Below, piece after piece: positions 51,723 through 64,000 of a stretch of 64,000 nucleotides of DNA. The position numbers were made by a program, and so were the translations under genes. The notes below the pieces were generated by a model, which was given only the letters and a program-made list of their open reading frames with translations, searched no databases and was not told the origin of the DNA. Each line of letters begins with the position of its first letter. Positions within the stretch are counted from its first letter, which is position 1. The DNA comes from Archilochus colubris (lineage: Eukaryota > Chordata > Aves > Apodiformes > Trochilidae): NCBI GenBank assembly GCA_023079485.1, contig CM041083.1, positions 107,882,054 to 107,946,053 of the forward strand, written 5' to 3'.

Positions 51723-53754
51723 TTGTGGGTAGTTTGCATCTTTTCTTTCACTTCTTCCTCTTTTTTTCTGTGCTGCTTTGATCTTAGGCTTTCTGCTTGA
51801 ACTCACCTTCTTTGCTCACCTTATCAGTCAACTTCCCTTGGTCCCAGCCAGGTGTTCTGGGCAGTTTTCAAGAAACGTGGCTGTAACTGAAGATCAAAAA
51901 TGTAGTAACTGTGTGATTGCATAACTGGACTGAAGAATGTTTTTTTGGATGTGAACAGAAAAAGCTGCCTAGGTAGAACTATTTAATCTTTTTCTGCTGG
52001 TGTCAACTGTTTTTTTCCCACAAGAGTTCAGCTAGAACTGGGCATAGCTTTGACTCCATATATTTGATCTTCTGACCCTATAATAGAAAACAAATTGATC
52101 TAATGAAAAAGCAAACCAGTTCACCCAAGAAATATAATCTGATCCTGTGGCCTTTCTGTGTTAAAAGTTTCCATTAAGTTTTGTGGCATTCACCCATCCC
52201 AGATTCCCCCAGGCAAAAGGAAAGCAAACAAATGCTTCAAAATGCTTTGTTTGTAATAGCATGGCAGGTTCGATCACAACCAACCACAGTGATGCAGAGG
52301 CTTTTCTGTTGGTTTTGTGTTGGTCAGATAAAATCCTGTATAAATTTTCTTGAGTTGGTTCTGTTGACTCACTGTGGCAAATGGAGCGTGTCCTTTGACC
52401 AGGATATTAAAGAGGTGCTAAAAGGAGTGATGTCGGTGATGTATCTTCTTGGTACTCCCTTGTAAATGTCAAATGCAAATTTTGGTTTGCTTTGTTTAAA
52501 GAAAAGCATTTCATTTCACCAATATGGGAGTTAAACCTCCAAGTCTGTTTTAAAGTTTCTCAAAGTGGAGTGGGTTTGGATCTGTGGAACACAGAGGTGT
52601 GTCTCAGAAGTGAGATTTTAGTTCAGATCATGGTGCTGAGATACGAGGTTTTGTTTCAGACTTGTCTCTGCAGTTCTTGCTGCTTTCCTGAGGTGGTATA
52701 GCTTATAAAATCCCATTTTAGGTGTGGATTTTGCCTAGTATTTTTTTGTTGAATCCACTGATCAGATTTCATCCTTGTTAGAGAAGTAAGAGCTTTGATC
52801 CAAATAGCTTTGTGGGCTTTTGTGAGCATAAGCAGTTAGGCCTTACTAGCATCCTCAAGAGAGGTTGCTGCTCCAGAATCTTTCGTGAAGTGAGTTAAAG
52901 TGTAGCATGATGTTCCTACCTCTACAACAGATGTTAGGAAACAAACCTATAGGACACTTGAGTTCATGAGCTCCACTGCTCAGAGACCAACATGTTTGAG
53001 TCTGTCTTTCAGATTCTTACACCTTTGGGGCACGAGCTCCCTTTGTTCTCACTGTGCAGATTGCTGGCACCTGACACATCATATGTTATTTTTATTCAAA
53101 ATAAATAGCAGGGATTAGCTCTCCCCTGCCTTCCTATTCCCTCTGCTGCCGATACCCTTCTTAGTAAGACAGAGCTTGCAGACAGTCTCAGCTTTATTAG
53201 AGAAAGGGGTTACAAACCTCTTCCAAGTAAATACTCAGATTTGGATGGAAGTGTCCCCAGACAGAGAAAGCACTGTCTGACCAGTCACCAGTTATCAGAA
53301 TTCTGTCATCTGCCAACCATAATCTACAATTAAAATTGAAATATTTTTATATATTACCAAACACAGAGAAAATAGTGTCTTAAAGGGAGCTCAAGAGCAG
53401 AAGGAGGCGTGGTTGCGCCTTATTTGTTCAGCATTGGTGAGTCATTTCATCTGAATTTCTATGCATTTTAGGAGTTTTACTTCAAAGGTCTATTGTGTGG
53501 CTTCTGGCAACAAATTAAATACCAGTGATATTTGGCTCTTAATTTAGAATTAATTTTAAAACATCAATCATAATATGAGACCCAATTCAAAGCCTATGGA
53601 GGTCACTGGAAGGATTCCCAAGGATTTCACTGGGCTTTCGATGAGGGTCTCAACTCACAAATATCTACTTATTTTTCTTTGTTGTATTTATTCTTGGATG
53701 GAAAGACAAGCATTAATTTTTCGGAATTTTTTGTAATCTTGGACTTTTCCCCCC

Positions 53755-53823
53755 ATGTCAGGGTTGTTGGGACTAGATGATCTTAAGGTCCCTTCCAACC
53801 CAAACTGTTCTATGATTCAGTGA
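53755..53823 (+). mobile_element. CR1 3'-end fragment in EVA1C intron 1
   Basis: A short plus-strand CR1 tail: GACTAGATGATCTTAAGGTC, CCTTCCAACCCAAAC, then TTCTATGATTC. It is a severe 5' truncation. Confidence 0.9.
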
Positions 53824-56800
53824 TTTCTTCATGATGAAATGTTGTTGCCAAAAAAAATCATCTGGTTATGAGGATAAGGTGGGTTTTTTTGTTTAGTTGG
53901 GGTTTTATGGCTTGTCTGGCTTGGACTTGCTGTACTAAAAAGATGGAATTAGTGATTCAGCAAGCAAATTCCCTGCTCTCTAATTTATCTGATTTTTCAA
54001 ATGTCACAAAAAATGACAAAAAAATGCGAAATTTAAGTCAGAGTTCTCTTTGCAAAATGAAACTTGTACTTTGTTTTCTGAGGAGCTGGCAATGAACAGC
54101 CCCTCTCTCTCAAGTTTGCATGGATGTTAAAGTCCACCAATCCAAGTGTTCAAAGAAATCGTTTCCCCTGGTCCCTGGGGTTCTCCTACTTGCAATCTTA
54201 GGAAAACTCGTAACTTTGCTGTCTCTTGGGCATAATGGTTCACTCACTGTGTCTCCAGTAGCAGTTGCCACCTGCAGAGCCTTCTGTTGTTACTTCTTAT
54301 TAATGGCACTAGAAGAGGCTACTCTGGCTCCAGTCAAAAAGCTTTTTTGGCAAGGGCAGAAAAAACCAGAAGTGTCCCTTAACAGTGTTGTGCTTCTTGT
54401 CAGCATTTTACAATAGAAGGGAGAAAGTCTTCCTTTTCTACTGCAGCAGTGCTGTATTGAGTCCCAGGACAAGTGTTTGTCCCTGTGGCTTCATGGAAGA
54501 GCTGAGACAAGTATAACAGACAGCATGGAGTCTACTACAGACCCAAATGTTTGAGGATCAGTAATTGCTGTCTCTCCTAACACAAGAAGGGAAGAAGGAA
54601 TTAAAAAGAGGAAGCGCATGAGAAGAAGAAAATGCGTAGGGATCTCTCAGATTTCCTCAGAAAGCCATGGGGATACAACAGACGTAAGCATCACACCTAG
54701 AAGACAACACAAGGGAAAATAAAACTGTAGATCTGAAGGAAACAGGGAACAGCTGTGGGAGGATATGAGAGAGCAGATAGGCATCTGGTCTGCTAGTGCA
54801 GGACTCATTAGATTTTCCATTCTCAGAAAAAATAATGCACATAATTGCAAGTCTGAGCTGAGTGGCGTGGATGTGAAGAGGCCATGTGGTTTCTGGAGAA
54901 ACAGTGCCCTTTTGGCAGACCATTTGGAGGTCTCTACATTGCTTCATGATGCCTTGGTTTTGTGTTTCTAGAAAGAGCTCATGACTTGGCTTCTTGCACA
55001 TGGGGCTACTCACTGAATAAACCGTTTAAATGCTTGAGTTTGAATGTGGTTGTACACTGAATTGTCTGCAGGTTACCTGGGTCCTTTTATGGGCTTAAGC
55101 AGAACCAAGCTCTTGCTTAATTTGGCCCCTAGATTTCACAGATAGTGAGAGTTAAGTTCGATGACATGGCTGTATTCCAAGTTACAATCTATGAGGTACG
55201 ACTATAAGGGAAAAAAATTAAACAAAACAATTCCTTAGGAAAGCACGCATTTTGATAAAGCAGTTTATGGAAGGCCTGACTGAGGTCTTCATCACTGCTG
55301 GCTGCTTTGATTCAAAAGCATTTTAACTTTTTACTGAAGCATTTTCTTGTTGAAGGCTTAATCCTTCATCTTTTAAGGCCAGTGAAAACAAATTGCTCCA
55401 TTAGCAACAGGCTGATTAGCTCTCCAGTATAGGTATGGTCTCTCCTCAGCAGTGAGTTTACTTTTAGCATTAGAAAGGGATTGACTTGGAAGTGACGGTT
55501 CTTATTTTGACCTGTCAGCTCAGGCTTCAGTTTTCATGAACCTCGTAGGAACTTTTCTCTGAGTCCTGTACCCTTCAGGTTTGAAACTAGCCACTGAACT
55601 TAAGAATTGTTGAGTAAGGGAATTGCAAATGGACAGAGATCATGATATCATAAGCTTCATCTGCTATAGAAGTGGTCAGATGAGAACTCTCAAGGCCTGA
55701 TTCTAAGAAAAGCAAAAGCTTTTCATGCTCTGAAACCAAACCAGGCATTAGGAAATGGAAAGGTTTTTATTTTATGGTCACTAGCTGATCGGTGAAACTA
55801 GATTACCACTAATTGAACATCTATCTCTATGTTGAAAAGGTTTAGAGAATAAAAAATTAAAATAGAATGATTATGCAAAGACTATTTTTGTTGAATGGCA
55901 AACCAGCTTTTCAAATGATATACCACATTATAAGCAAAAGGATCAAGTTAGTAGAATAGCAGTCACTGGTAGAGTATGACTGTTGACAGGAATTGTGGAA
56001 AAAGGTACAATAAAAAAACGCCAAGCAATTTAAGTTCAAGAGTTTAAAGGAAATTTAGTTGAATTAGTGACTACGCAAGAAAGCATATATTAAGCAAATA
56101 TGGCTTATTATTTGTATCTGCTGAGTAAAGCTGTTATGCTTATTTCTGAACAGCAAGTAGAATAAACAGTGCTTCTGCCTAAGGGTATTTTCTGTTGACA
56201 GAAGACAGTAAAACTGAGTCTCACTAAGGTGACTCAAACAGTATGCTTAAAAGGCACTTGGATGAAAAAGAGGAAAATGATGGGGCAAGAAACATAGTGG
56301 TGTGAATTTTAGGAAGCGTCTTTCCTTGATTTTGCCTGCTGTCACAATTACTAATTCTAAAGAAGAGCTACCACATAAAGAGCTTGCAGACAGCTGAAGT
56401 AAGAGGCTAATGACAATTACAGAAGCCAGATCCCTGCTTCTGTGAACAAAGCTAAATAGGCACCATCAGATCTGCACAGACCACAGCTCTGAAAGTGGCA
56501 ATTATGCGCAAATCCTCTGCAGCATGGTGTGTTGCCTCTGAATACCAGTGGAGGGTATGGCAGAGGAGAAGTGGGAGGAAAATTAGGGGTTAATTTCAGT
56601 TTGTTCAATGGAGAAAATATTGCTGGGGAAGTACTGCAGCTGGATCCCAAATATCAATAAATATCAGAGTGATGCTTCTAATGGTTTTTGTAGTAATTTA
56701 TCAACAATTCTGTTATCACTAGATGAGATCTCTTCCTTCAGACTTGCCAATCTTTCTTGTGTATTTTTAATGCCTCTTGGCACAACTCTTCATAAGGCTA

Positions 56801-57430
56801 TGGGAGTTGATGTAGATTTACCGAATGGATTAGCCTTCTGGGACTCCCTCAACAATAAGTGTACTATTTCAATCTATTTTGAACTAAAATGGATTTGTAT
56901 GCCTATAAAATGAGCTAGCAAATTGCTGTGCTAATTAAGCTAGTTTGAGCAATGCACAGGAACTATTATTACTAAATCTGAATATACAAAGGCCTAATTC
57001 TGAGAGTCCTCGTGGTCCGTGTGCTACTCAGCTTCAGCCTCTAAAATATTACGTTGCTTCTCTCTTGCCAAAAAGACATTACATCAGCTCTGACATTGCA
57101 TTTACTGTGTGCTAGGCATTAGACTCATGGCTTGAAATGCTTTTCTCCTTGATCATCCCAATATTGTGAGATTCATTCCAGTACAGTGAGGCTGCACAGA
57201 ATATATAAATGTCTTTAATCCAATGCTAACAACTGAAAAAGGGATTTAAGGCCTCGTGTGAGTGTCTTCCACCATAAGGAACGAATCCAGCAGATCTGGG
57301 TACCCTGCACTGGCTTGTGCCACATGCACAAGGTGTAACACATCTCTCTGGTGACCCCTTCCAGGGTTTTCGATGGATATATTTTTTTAAACTGAAGCTT
57401 TCTGAGTTACCAGTTTTTCAGTGTTTTTAT

Positions 57431-57477
57431 ACAAAAAAAAAACAAACAAAAAACCCCAAACCAAAACCACAAAAAAA
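57431..57477. repeat. A/C-rich low-complexity tract
   Basis: A runs broken by C (AACAAACAAA, CCCC, CCAAAACCAC), the strand opposite of the T/G tract near 45.6 kb. Confidence 0.75.
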
Positions 57478-58648
57478 GATTCTGGATTTTCATAGCTTCA
57501 AGTTCCTGCTAATTACCGCCATTATTGTTATTAAGAGCAATAATAATAGGGAAAAAGTTGTGTATAAAACCTATAACATATTAAGAGCTCTGTTTCTCAC
57601 GAAGAGGCATTTATTTACAGCCTTCAGTGCCTTAGGCCATTTGGTTTTTGTCTGTCATTGTTACAGTCTATCAGTCCTCCTTTGGACAAGAACTGATCAG
57701 TAAGGCTTACAGGCTTTGTTCAGCTGCTCAGCCTCAGTATTTTCTGTGTTTTTCTGGTGCTGTTTTTTTCAGTTGAAGTTCTTTGTCAACAGAGTGGATG
57801 CTGTGACTAATTTGGCTAATTCTGGAAGAAAGGATTACCCCTGGATTCTGCATTGGTGTTTTGAGTCTCAGTAAAAAAGTTACAATGAATGAGTAGTCTG
57901 GGTTATGCAGACAGTTGGGTGGGATGATACCTTCTGGCCTTCAGATCAATGGGATCTGCTTATTGCCATATTATTCAGTCTTAACTTCTGAGCCAGCCTG
58001 TAAGATCTTCTAGATGATTTTGTATGCAGAGCAGCCCATACATTGCTTATGGATGTGTGGCTTGGATGAATGGGAAAGCTCCTGGTGAGACTTTCACACA
58101 GAGGCATAGAGATGTTCTGGGACACTGCAGTATTGCCAGGTTTTTAGAATTCAGACAATTCTCACAGTAGTTGAAATTTTCTTTTAAGTTTCATATTATT
58201 CTAAAGAAGGTGCACATTTGTTATTTTGAAAAAAAAGATAAAATCCATAGTCCTTCCTAATGCATGGTAAGACTTGAAAAAGTGACTGCCTTTGCTAAAC
58301 ACACATACCCCCTGTATATATCACCTAACAACCCAAAAAACAAGGAGAAAAACCCATGAGTTTTAAAACTTTAAGCTGTCTAAAGTTCTTTTATGCTTAA
58401 GAAATGGTGTGACTCAAAAATGGTTTCTTACTCCAGGTTCACACACAGCCATGACCTGACTCCATCCATGCTGGGACAAGCCATGGCTGTGTTCCAGACT
58501 TCCCTGTGCCCTGCTTTCCAGAGGAAGGGAATCTTCTCCTGTGCTGGACAGGGAGGGGCTAGGGAGTACTTCCCGAGCAAGCAGGGACCAGGACCATGAG
58601 GTGTGTAGTTGTCCAGGCACAGCCTCAAGCTCCCATATTAGATACACT

Positions 58649-58665
58649 AAAAAAAAAAAAAAAAA
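58649..58665 (+). repeat. Poly(A) run, 17 bases
   Basis: A pure run of 17 A in EVA1C intron 1, about 120 bp before a possible LTR-like element. Confidence 0.8.
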
Positions 58666-58784
58666 GAAATCAAAAAACCCAACGAATTCTCAGAGTTCAC
58701 AAGTAATATGTTGGGTTAAATGAACAAACACCAAATGAGAGATTCTGAGCAAGTAGTGCCCTGAAGTGCCTGTAGCCTAGGCAG

Positions 58785-59592
58785 TGTGCTGGGTTGGTGC
58801 CTGAAAGTGACACAATCCTGCTGGCTGGTTTGGACTGTGGCACAACCCCGCTGGATGACCCGGTTTAATTGCGCCAGTGGAGAGAAATGCAGAAAAGGAA
58901 GCGTGCCTCAGAGAGACTGACAGACCCATTCAACTGTTACAATGCCCTCTCTCCTGATAATCATGGCTGTTATTAATTGTAGAGATAAGAACATGTTTTT
59001 CCCTTAACCTTACATTGTCGTTCGACTCAGTTTGCTGCCACAAGGGAAGTGTGTTTCTGTACAGAGCTTGGTAAACAATACAGGGGTACCAATGGCTTCA
59101 AGCAGATGGAGCTACCTGCTGGAGTAACTGCAAGGCCATCGTGCCCTGGAAAGGTGGGAAAGCAACTGGAAACTTGTAGCAAGACGAATCTATCTTAGGG
59201 CACGGCGCCTCAAGGTCCAACCAGGTGTTCCAGCAGAAACTCACGAATAGTGCTCTGAGCCTACAGCCCTCAGGGCTGACTGGCCTGGATCAGTGCTATT
59301 GCTCCAAGAGCAACCAACCTCTCTGCTGGCTAGCTCAGGACTGAGCTGAGCCTGTGAGTTTGAGCCTCACCTTTTATTGGCCCTCTAATCCTGCTCATGC
59401 GCAGTGGGGGCCCACCCTAATTAGGTACAGATGGGCTTAACACAAGCTATGCTCACTCTCTGGCAATTAGTGGCACCTGGTTGCCTCATTTCACTACAGA
59501 AACTGCTCTGTCCTGAGCAAGCACCAGTCTGGGACCAAGGTGGGAGGTGACAGCTTCCTAGAAAACTTCATTCCTTTGCCAAACAGAGGGCA
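58785..59592. mobile_element. Possible older LTR-like element interrupted by a solo LTR
   Basis: A segment starting TGTGCTGGGTTGG and ending AGAGGGCA is flanked on both sides by GGCAG (58,780 to 58,784 and 59,593 to 59,597). It is richer in GC than its surroundings and encloses the well-supported 324-bp LTR. Without that insert it would be about 478 bp. The terminal inverted repeat is only TG...CA plus weak similarity, and a 5-bp match could be chance. Confidence 0.35.
59175..59498 (-). mobile_element. Solo LTR, ERV-derived, with GAAACT target-site duplication
   Basis: A 324-bp LTR in minus orientation. Read on that strand it begins TGTAGTGAAATG and ends CTTGCTACA, giving a TGTAG/CTACA inverted repeat. 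A CCAATAAAAGG word serves as a plausible TATA/poly(A) signal region in the middle. Perfect 6-bp copies of GAAACT flank it (59,169 to 59,174 and 59,499 to 59,504). A 6-bp duplication fits class II (ERVK-like) integration. No viral genes are attached. Confidence 0.9.
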
Positions 59593-62500
59593 GGCAGTGC
59601 CCCACGGGGTATGTGAGGGGGGATGGCACAAGGAGAAGAAAGAAGCCAGAATTTTTCAGGGAAGAAGCAAGAGGGAATAGTGACTTTTCAAGTGGAAACC
59701 CATTCTCAGCAGAGGTTCTGAACTGTCTTCTGGCCATCACTCTTCATAAAGGACTGACCACTCTCTACCTGTGTCTCCATAGTCTGTGTCTATAGTAATA
59801 AACAGCACAGGTTTACGTGTTCTACCATGTGAGACAAGAAATTCAAAATATTAGTGCGTCACCACTTCACTTATCTGAGAACATTAGGTTTCAGGCAATT
59901 TCCATGACTATATTTATCCTTTATTGTGTGCAAATCCACAAGGATTTTAATAACAGCAGAGTAGAGCTAAAGGCCACTTGAAAGGGTGGAGAGCATGGTG
60001 TCTTATTTTCACCAGTCTATCTATTGCTATTTTTACAACCATACTGCTTATCCAGACGCAGAGCAAGTTTTTTTATAAAGGCTTTTTTTTGCTTTTTTTT
60101 TTTTTAGGGATTGAATAGTTGCAATTGTTGGAGAAAGGTGCTTAGATACTGGATTAGGAATTTGCAGGATCAAAGTAGCAGTTAAGATGCCAGGGAACTC
60201 ATCCAAATCACAACATAGCTGATATTCTTCAGGGAATACTGGGCTGTTTTGTATACAGCACTCTTGGCTCCAGGTAACTTAAAACCTGAAGAATTGAAAT
60301 GATTACAAATATCGGGCTAAATCTTTCAAGGTGTTGAGTGCCCACAACTCACCTTGGGCTGAATACTCTTCTACACTGTGGCTCTTTATGCTGTGATGGC
60401 AATGTCAAAGGCATTCAGTGGCAGCAAATGCCACTGGAGGCCCCTTTACTGTATCAGACCATAGCAAAGACACTTGGGTGCAATTGGGCATTCGGCCCAT
60501 TTTTGTGGCAATACTCAGCACCTTTCAGGAGCAGACTGACAGAGGAGTGGCTTTGGCAGGAAAGCTGAAGTTATTTGTGATCTCAATTACAGAGAAAATC
60601 TAGGGATGGATTTGTGGGTTAGTTTCTTTTCTTTTTTAACCTGCGAGAAGCCACGGGGATTTCTGCTGGGCTGGTCTCCTTGCTCTGGACTGCAACCACA
60701 GGGCAGGAAACTCTCTCCATCCTCATCTTAATGCCAGTGCTTGGGTTGAGTTGAATGAGGTGAGGGACTCACCTACATCTTTGCTGCACTGCAAGGGGAT
60801 CTAGGCTGACTCCTGTCTTTTGTCCTCTAGATGAGGAACAGCAAAGACAGTACTGGAGCAAGCTGCTTCTTTCTCCAGACTCAGTAACTGATAAGACAAC
60901 TGAATTGAAGATGGCAAAGATGCCAGAGAACCAAAATATTTTGTTTTCATAATGTTTACTTGGAATAGTTAAATTTGTGTTTAATTTTTTTAAAAAAATC
61001 AGTTGTCTTTGGGAAAAGGTTAAAAATGAGAAGAAAAATGTGAAAATAAACGGCATGAACAAACTCTTCTTCAATGTTTTCATTGAGAAAACTAGTATTT
61101 TTCTTAAGGGTACAAAAGAAATTGCCATTCTTGTTCTGACTTTACCACCAAAACAAGAAAATACAGTTTGTATTTTTCTTCCACTATCCTTAAGAGTAGT
61201 CATGTTGCAGTCACCACAGTGGGGTAAGCAAAGCTTTTGGGGGGTTATTACTAGCTTTGCTCTTTAATTAGACCAATTGCATGTTTGGAAAAAGACAAAG
61301 ATACGAAAATTATGATCCTGGAATAAAAATAATAATTTATGTAGTCATGGTCCCAGTTTTAAAACTTCTACAAATCTTTCCTCAAATAAATCAGTGGAAA
61401 TTCTCAGTGGTTTATCATATACTTAATATCTTGGGGTTTGAGAATTTTTGGGGTTGTTTTTTTACCGGAATGATGATGAACTTGTTGTTCTAGATGTTGA
61501 GAATTGATTTTAGAGATAACTACACAGAATTTACTGCATATATGAGAGTTAAGAAACTATTCAAATACAGTTATTGTATGCATATTAATAAAAAGTTTGG
61601 CTAATGGGAGAAGCATTGGAAAACAGATATGCTTTGATTGTAGTGTCATACTGTGTCATAGTGACATATAGTGTCAGGGGTTGTCATAAAACCCATGGGG
61701 GAAGAAGTGGTTTGGGGTCTAATTTCCATGTGTTTGTGGAAATAGGTGAGGAAGGGTATTACTTAATTTGTGTACTGGTATTTTCTATGTCTTTTCTGTC
61801 TCTCACTCCTCTTCCTCCATAAATCTCTTCTGCTTAAAGATAGATTTGAATCAAATGTGATGAAGTGGTAGAGATCTCAAAGCCTCATAAGTATATGTGA
61901 GGAAAGGCTTTGAACTGTATTATCTGTAGTAGTTTCCTATCACAGTGACTAGTTTGTCATAGTGAAAGCAGCCTGTATGTTTCCATTGAAGTATTCTACA
62001 GAACAGAGAGAAGGGCAGTGGGAGGTTGTATTTCTATGGTAGCAGAACTCTTGGCTAATGAGACAATACACAGTGAAACACAAATCAGCAAAAGTAGCTG
62101 TCATCTGCTCTGCTGCTCATGGACTTAGTTACTAAAAGGTGTAAACAGTTGGTACAGGTGGACAGCTGCACACAGATCCTACCTCTCCTCCTGGTAACAC
62201 CGACAGACACTCTAGCAAATACAGAATTCTGTGTATCTCTGCTTCTGGGTTTCTGTTCAACACTGAGGCATCCAACACTTCAGGACCATCCTTTCTCTCA
62301 TCCTCACATCTGATTCAGGAAGCATCACGCATCTGCCTAGGAGCCCAGAATTGCGAAGCATCGAAGTCGAGGTGTAAGGCCAAGTAGTAGCATAATAGCC
62401 CTTCTGACTTCTGCAAACATACTCTGGGATCATTAGCAGCCACGACTGGCAAGAGCCTAAGCCTGTTTTGTTGTCTCTGAGGTGACATCTGTGGCATAGT

Positions 62501-62738
62501 GCCACTGCTGGAGTGCTGGTAGGGCTCTGACTCACTGCCACGCGACCTCTTGTTTTCCAGACCTGAACCTTACGGGCATGTGAAGGTTGACCCATTCATA
62601 GAACCATGTGGGATGGCAGCAGGCCATATGTATAACCTTGCCTACAATGCCCTTTCCAGATACTGATTGTAGTTTTCTTATTATCTAATGAACTTGTCAT
62701 TTCCTGTACCAGTTGTAACAGAGCTGAATATTTTCTAG

Positions 62739-62935
62739 GTTACCTAACCAAACTTCTGCAAAATCATACTGCCTATGCCTGCGATGGGGAGCATTTGAGT
62801 CTGCACTGTCCTCGTCATTCAACAATAAGTGTTCAGTCAGCATTTTACGGGCAAGACTACCACATGTGTAGTACTCAGGAGCCTGAAACCAGGATGACAG
62901 AACCCATAAACTGTGTGGCACCCACCTCTTTGCAG
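62739..62935 (+). CDS. EVA1C: EVA1C coding exon 2 (start of first SUEL lectin domain)
   Basis: Residues 43 to 108, ending on a codon boundary. It starts GYLTKLLQNHTAYACDG and contains CPRHSTISVQSAFYGQDY, almost identical to human EVA1C. The cysteines in YACDG, LHCPR, HMCST and INCVA fit the disulphide pattern of a SUEL/RBL lectin domain, which continues in exon 3 beyond the window. NHT is a possible N-glycosylation site. Acceptor TTCTAG, donor GTATCA. Phase 1 at the 5' end matches exon 1. Confidence 0.97.
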
Positions 62936-64000
62936 GTATCATGTGTTGTAAAGTTTCTTAATGCACACAATGTTTTTGAAGATTTCTGTGTGGTGAGCTG
63001 TGTTGTGTGAAAATGGCAAGTGTTCACAGTGTTGAATGAAATGACATCATGTCTGTGTCTGTTTACCATGAAAAGTATTATAGCTCAAAGAATGTGTTTG
63101 GCCATCAGGATATTACCACCATGTAGATTGCCTTTGATTTTCATAAGCCTTGCTTTGGAAACCCCATTCTCAAAGTTCCTTAAAATAATCAATTACCTTC
63201 TAATCAAGAGCTGGTCATGACCAGTCTTAATCCATCACATGGGCCCTCCTTGTCCCCAGGTGATGATACAAACATTTGACAGAGCTGGGTTATAAATCCA
63301 CTGAATATGATGACTTTTTTGTTGGTGTTTGGCCTGTTCCATGCCTATCTTCACTCACTGAAAAGGCACCATGACAGCTAAACAGTGGCTTCTAAGCACT
63401 TCTGCAGATATCTGCATTTCCACGAATACGTGATTTGTGTCAGTAATATCCTGTGGTTTGTTTGGTGGATCCACTTAAGGATAACTTAAAATTATTTATA
63501 CTTCATAAATTACTACTTTCCACTGTGGAGACTTTTGTAGCAAGGCTTAGAAGGTTTGACTTAACACTGCTGTTAAAGGCTTGTTTTATCAGAATTAAAG
63601 TACTCAGTGTTAGGCCAAATTCAGTAAATCGTTGCAAAAATATTAGTGGAATCTGAACATGTTCTGTTGGTGAAGGTGCTGAAACTGCTCTACAGAAGCT
63701 TTGATGAAGCTTGCAGCATCTGTCTGTGCAGCTGGCACATTGCTTCTTTACAACAGGGAACATAACTTCCCACCACCGGTGAGCTGAAGAGTTTACCAAA
63801 TGTTTTGCAGTAATATCCTCTCCTCAGAAAAAATATTCACAGAATCACAGAATGTTAGGAATTGGACGATTATCAAGTCCAAGCCCTCTGCCAGGGCAGG
63901 ATCACCTAGTGTATGTCACACAGGAGTGCATCCAGGTGGGTTTTGAATGTCTCCAGAGAAGGAGTCTGCACAAGCTCACTGGGCAGCATGTTCCATTTTA
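62936..64000 (+). other. EVA1C: Start of EVA1C intron 2
   Basis: No sequence resembling EVA1C exon 3 was found before the right edge. Apart from the CR1 copy at the end, it shows only short unrecognised frames. Confidence 0.75.
63836..64000 (-). mobile_element. CR1 LINE 3' end, cut by the window edge
   Basis: A minus-orientation CR1 copy. It begins CAGAATCACAGAATG, the reverse of the CR1 tail, and continues CAAGTCCAAGCCCTCTGCC and GCAGGATCACCTAG in CR1 order. It continues past the right edge. Confidence 0.92.

Larger units (their letters stand above)
47137..62738 (+). other. EVA1C: EVA1C intron 1 (15.6 kb)
   Basis: A long first intron joins exon 1 to exon 2. It starts in the CpG island and then becomes AT-rich. 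It contains two solo LTRs, a CR1 tail, poly(A) and A/C tracts and microsatellites, listed separately. All other open frames are short and unrecognised; I see no nested gene. Confidence 0.85.

Noticed and set aside
1..64000. Bacterial-type systems (operons, CRISPR arrays, insertion sequences)
   Set aside because: The window is vertebrate nuclear DNA with spliced genes. The only regular arrays are a minisatellite and microsatellites, with no spacer structure.

Overview
The window is nuclear DNA from a vertebrate, most likely a bird. Two facts support this. First, it holds most of one split gene and the start of another that sit side by side in vertebrates (URB1 and EVA1C, neighbours on human chromosome 21q22). 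Second, the repeats are avian in type: CR1 LINE fragments ending in the usual ATTCTATG-like tail, and avian-style solo LTRs. I cannot name the species.

Positions 1 to 37,752 (minus strand) carry the 5' two thirds of URB1, a large nucleolar pre-60S ribosome assembly factor. I traced 26 coding exons by reading across splice sites. All junctions have GT/AG borders and compatible phases. Together they give about 4,531 nt, an uninterrupted frame of about 1,510 residues out of roughly 2,270 in the human protein. The 3' exons lie to the left of the window. The start codon lies in a CpG island at about 37.2 to 38.3 kb. The introns hold a 5'-truncated CR1 copy of about 1.3 kb, a second CR1 copy of about 0.77 kb, a CR1 tail, and a striking 13-bp minisatellite of 12 identical units.

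Positions 38.3 to 46.3 kb are intergenic. I see no gene there, only short simple repeats.

A second CpG island (about 46.3 to 47.85 kb) contains exon 1 of EVA1C on the plus strand. EVA1C is a membrane protein with SUEL-type lectin domains. Exon 2 lies 15.6 kb further on (62,739 to 62,935) and starts the first lectin domain; the rest is beyond the right edge. Its first intron holds two clearly delimited solo endogenous-retrovirus LTRs, each with a perfect target-site duplication: 211 bp with CTTAC, and 324 bp with GAAACT. It also holds a CR1 tail and simple repeats. The 324-bp LTR may sit inside an older LTR-like element. The right edge cuts a CR1 copy in minus orientation.

The two genes are divergent, with start codons about 9.3 kb apart, and have unrelated jobs (ribosome assembly, and cell-surface axon guidance or heparan sulphate binding). 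I found no undescribed multi-gene system. The points of interest are repeat insertions, an uncertain splice site, an unexplained ORF-rich island in a URB1 intron, and two separate CpG-island promoters.
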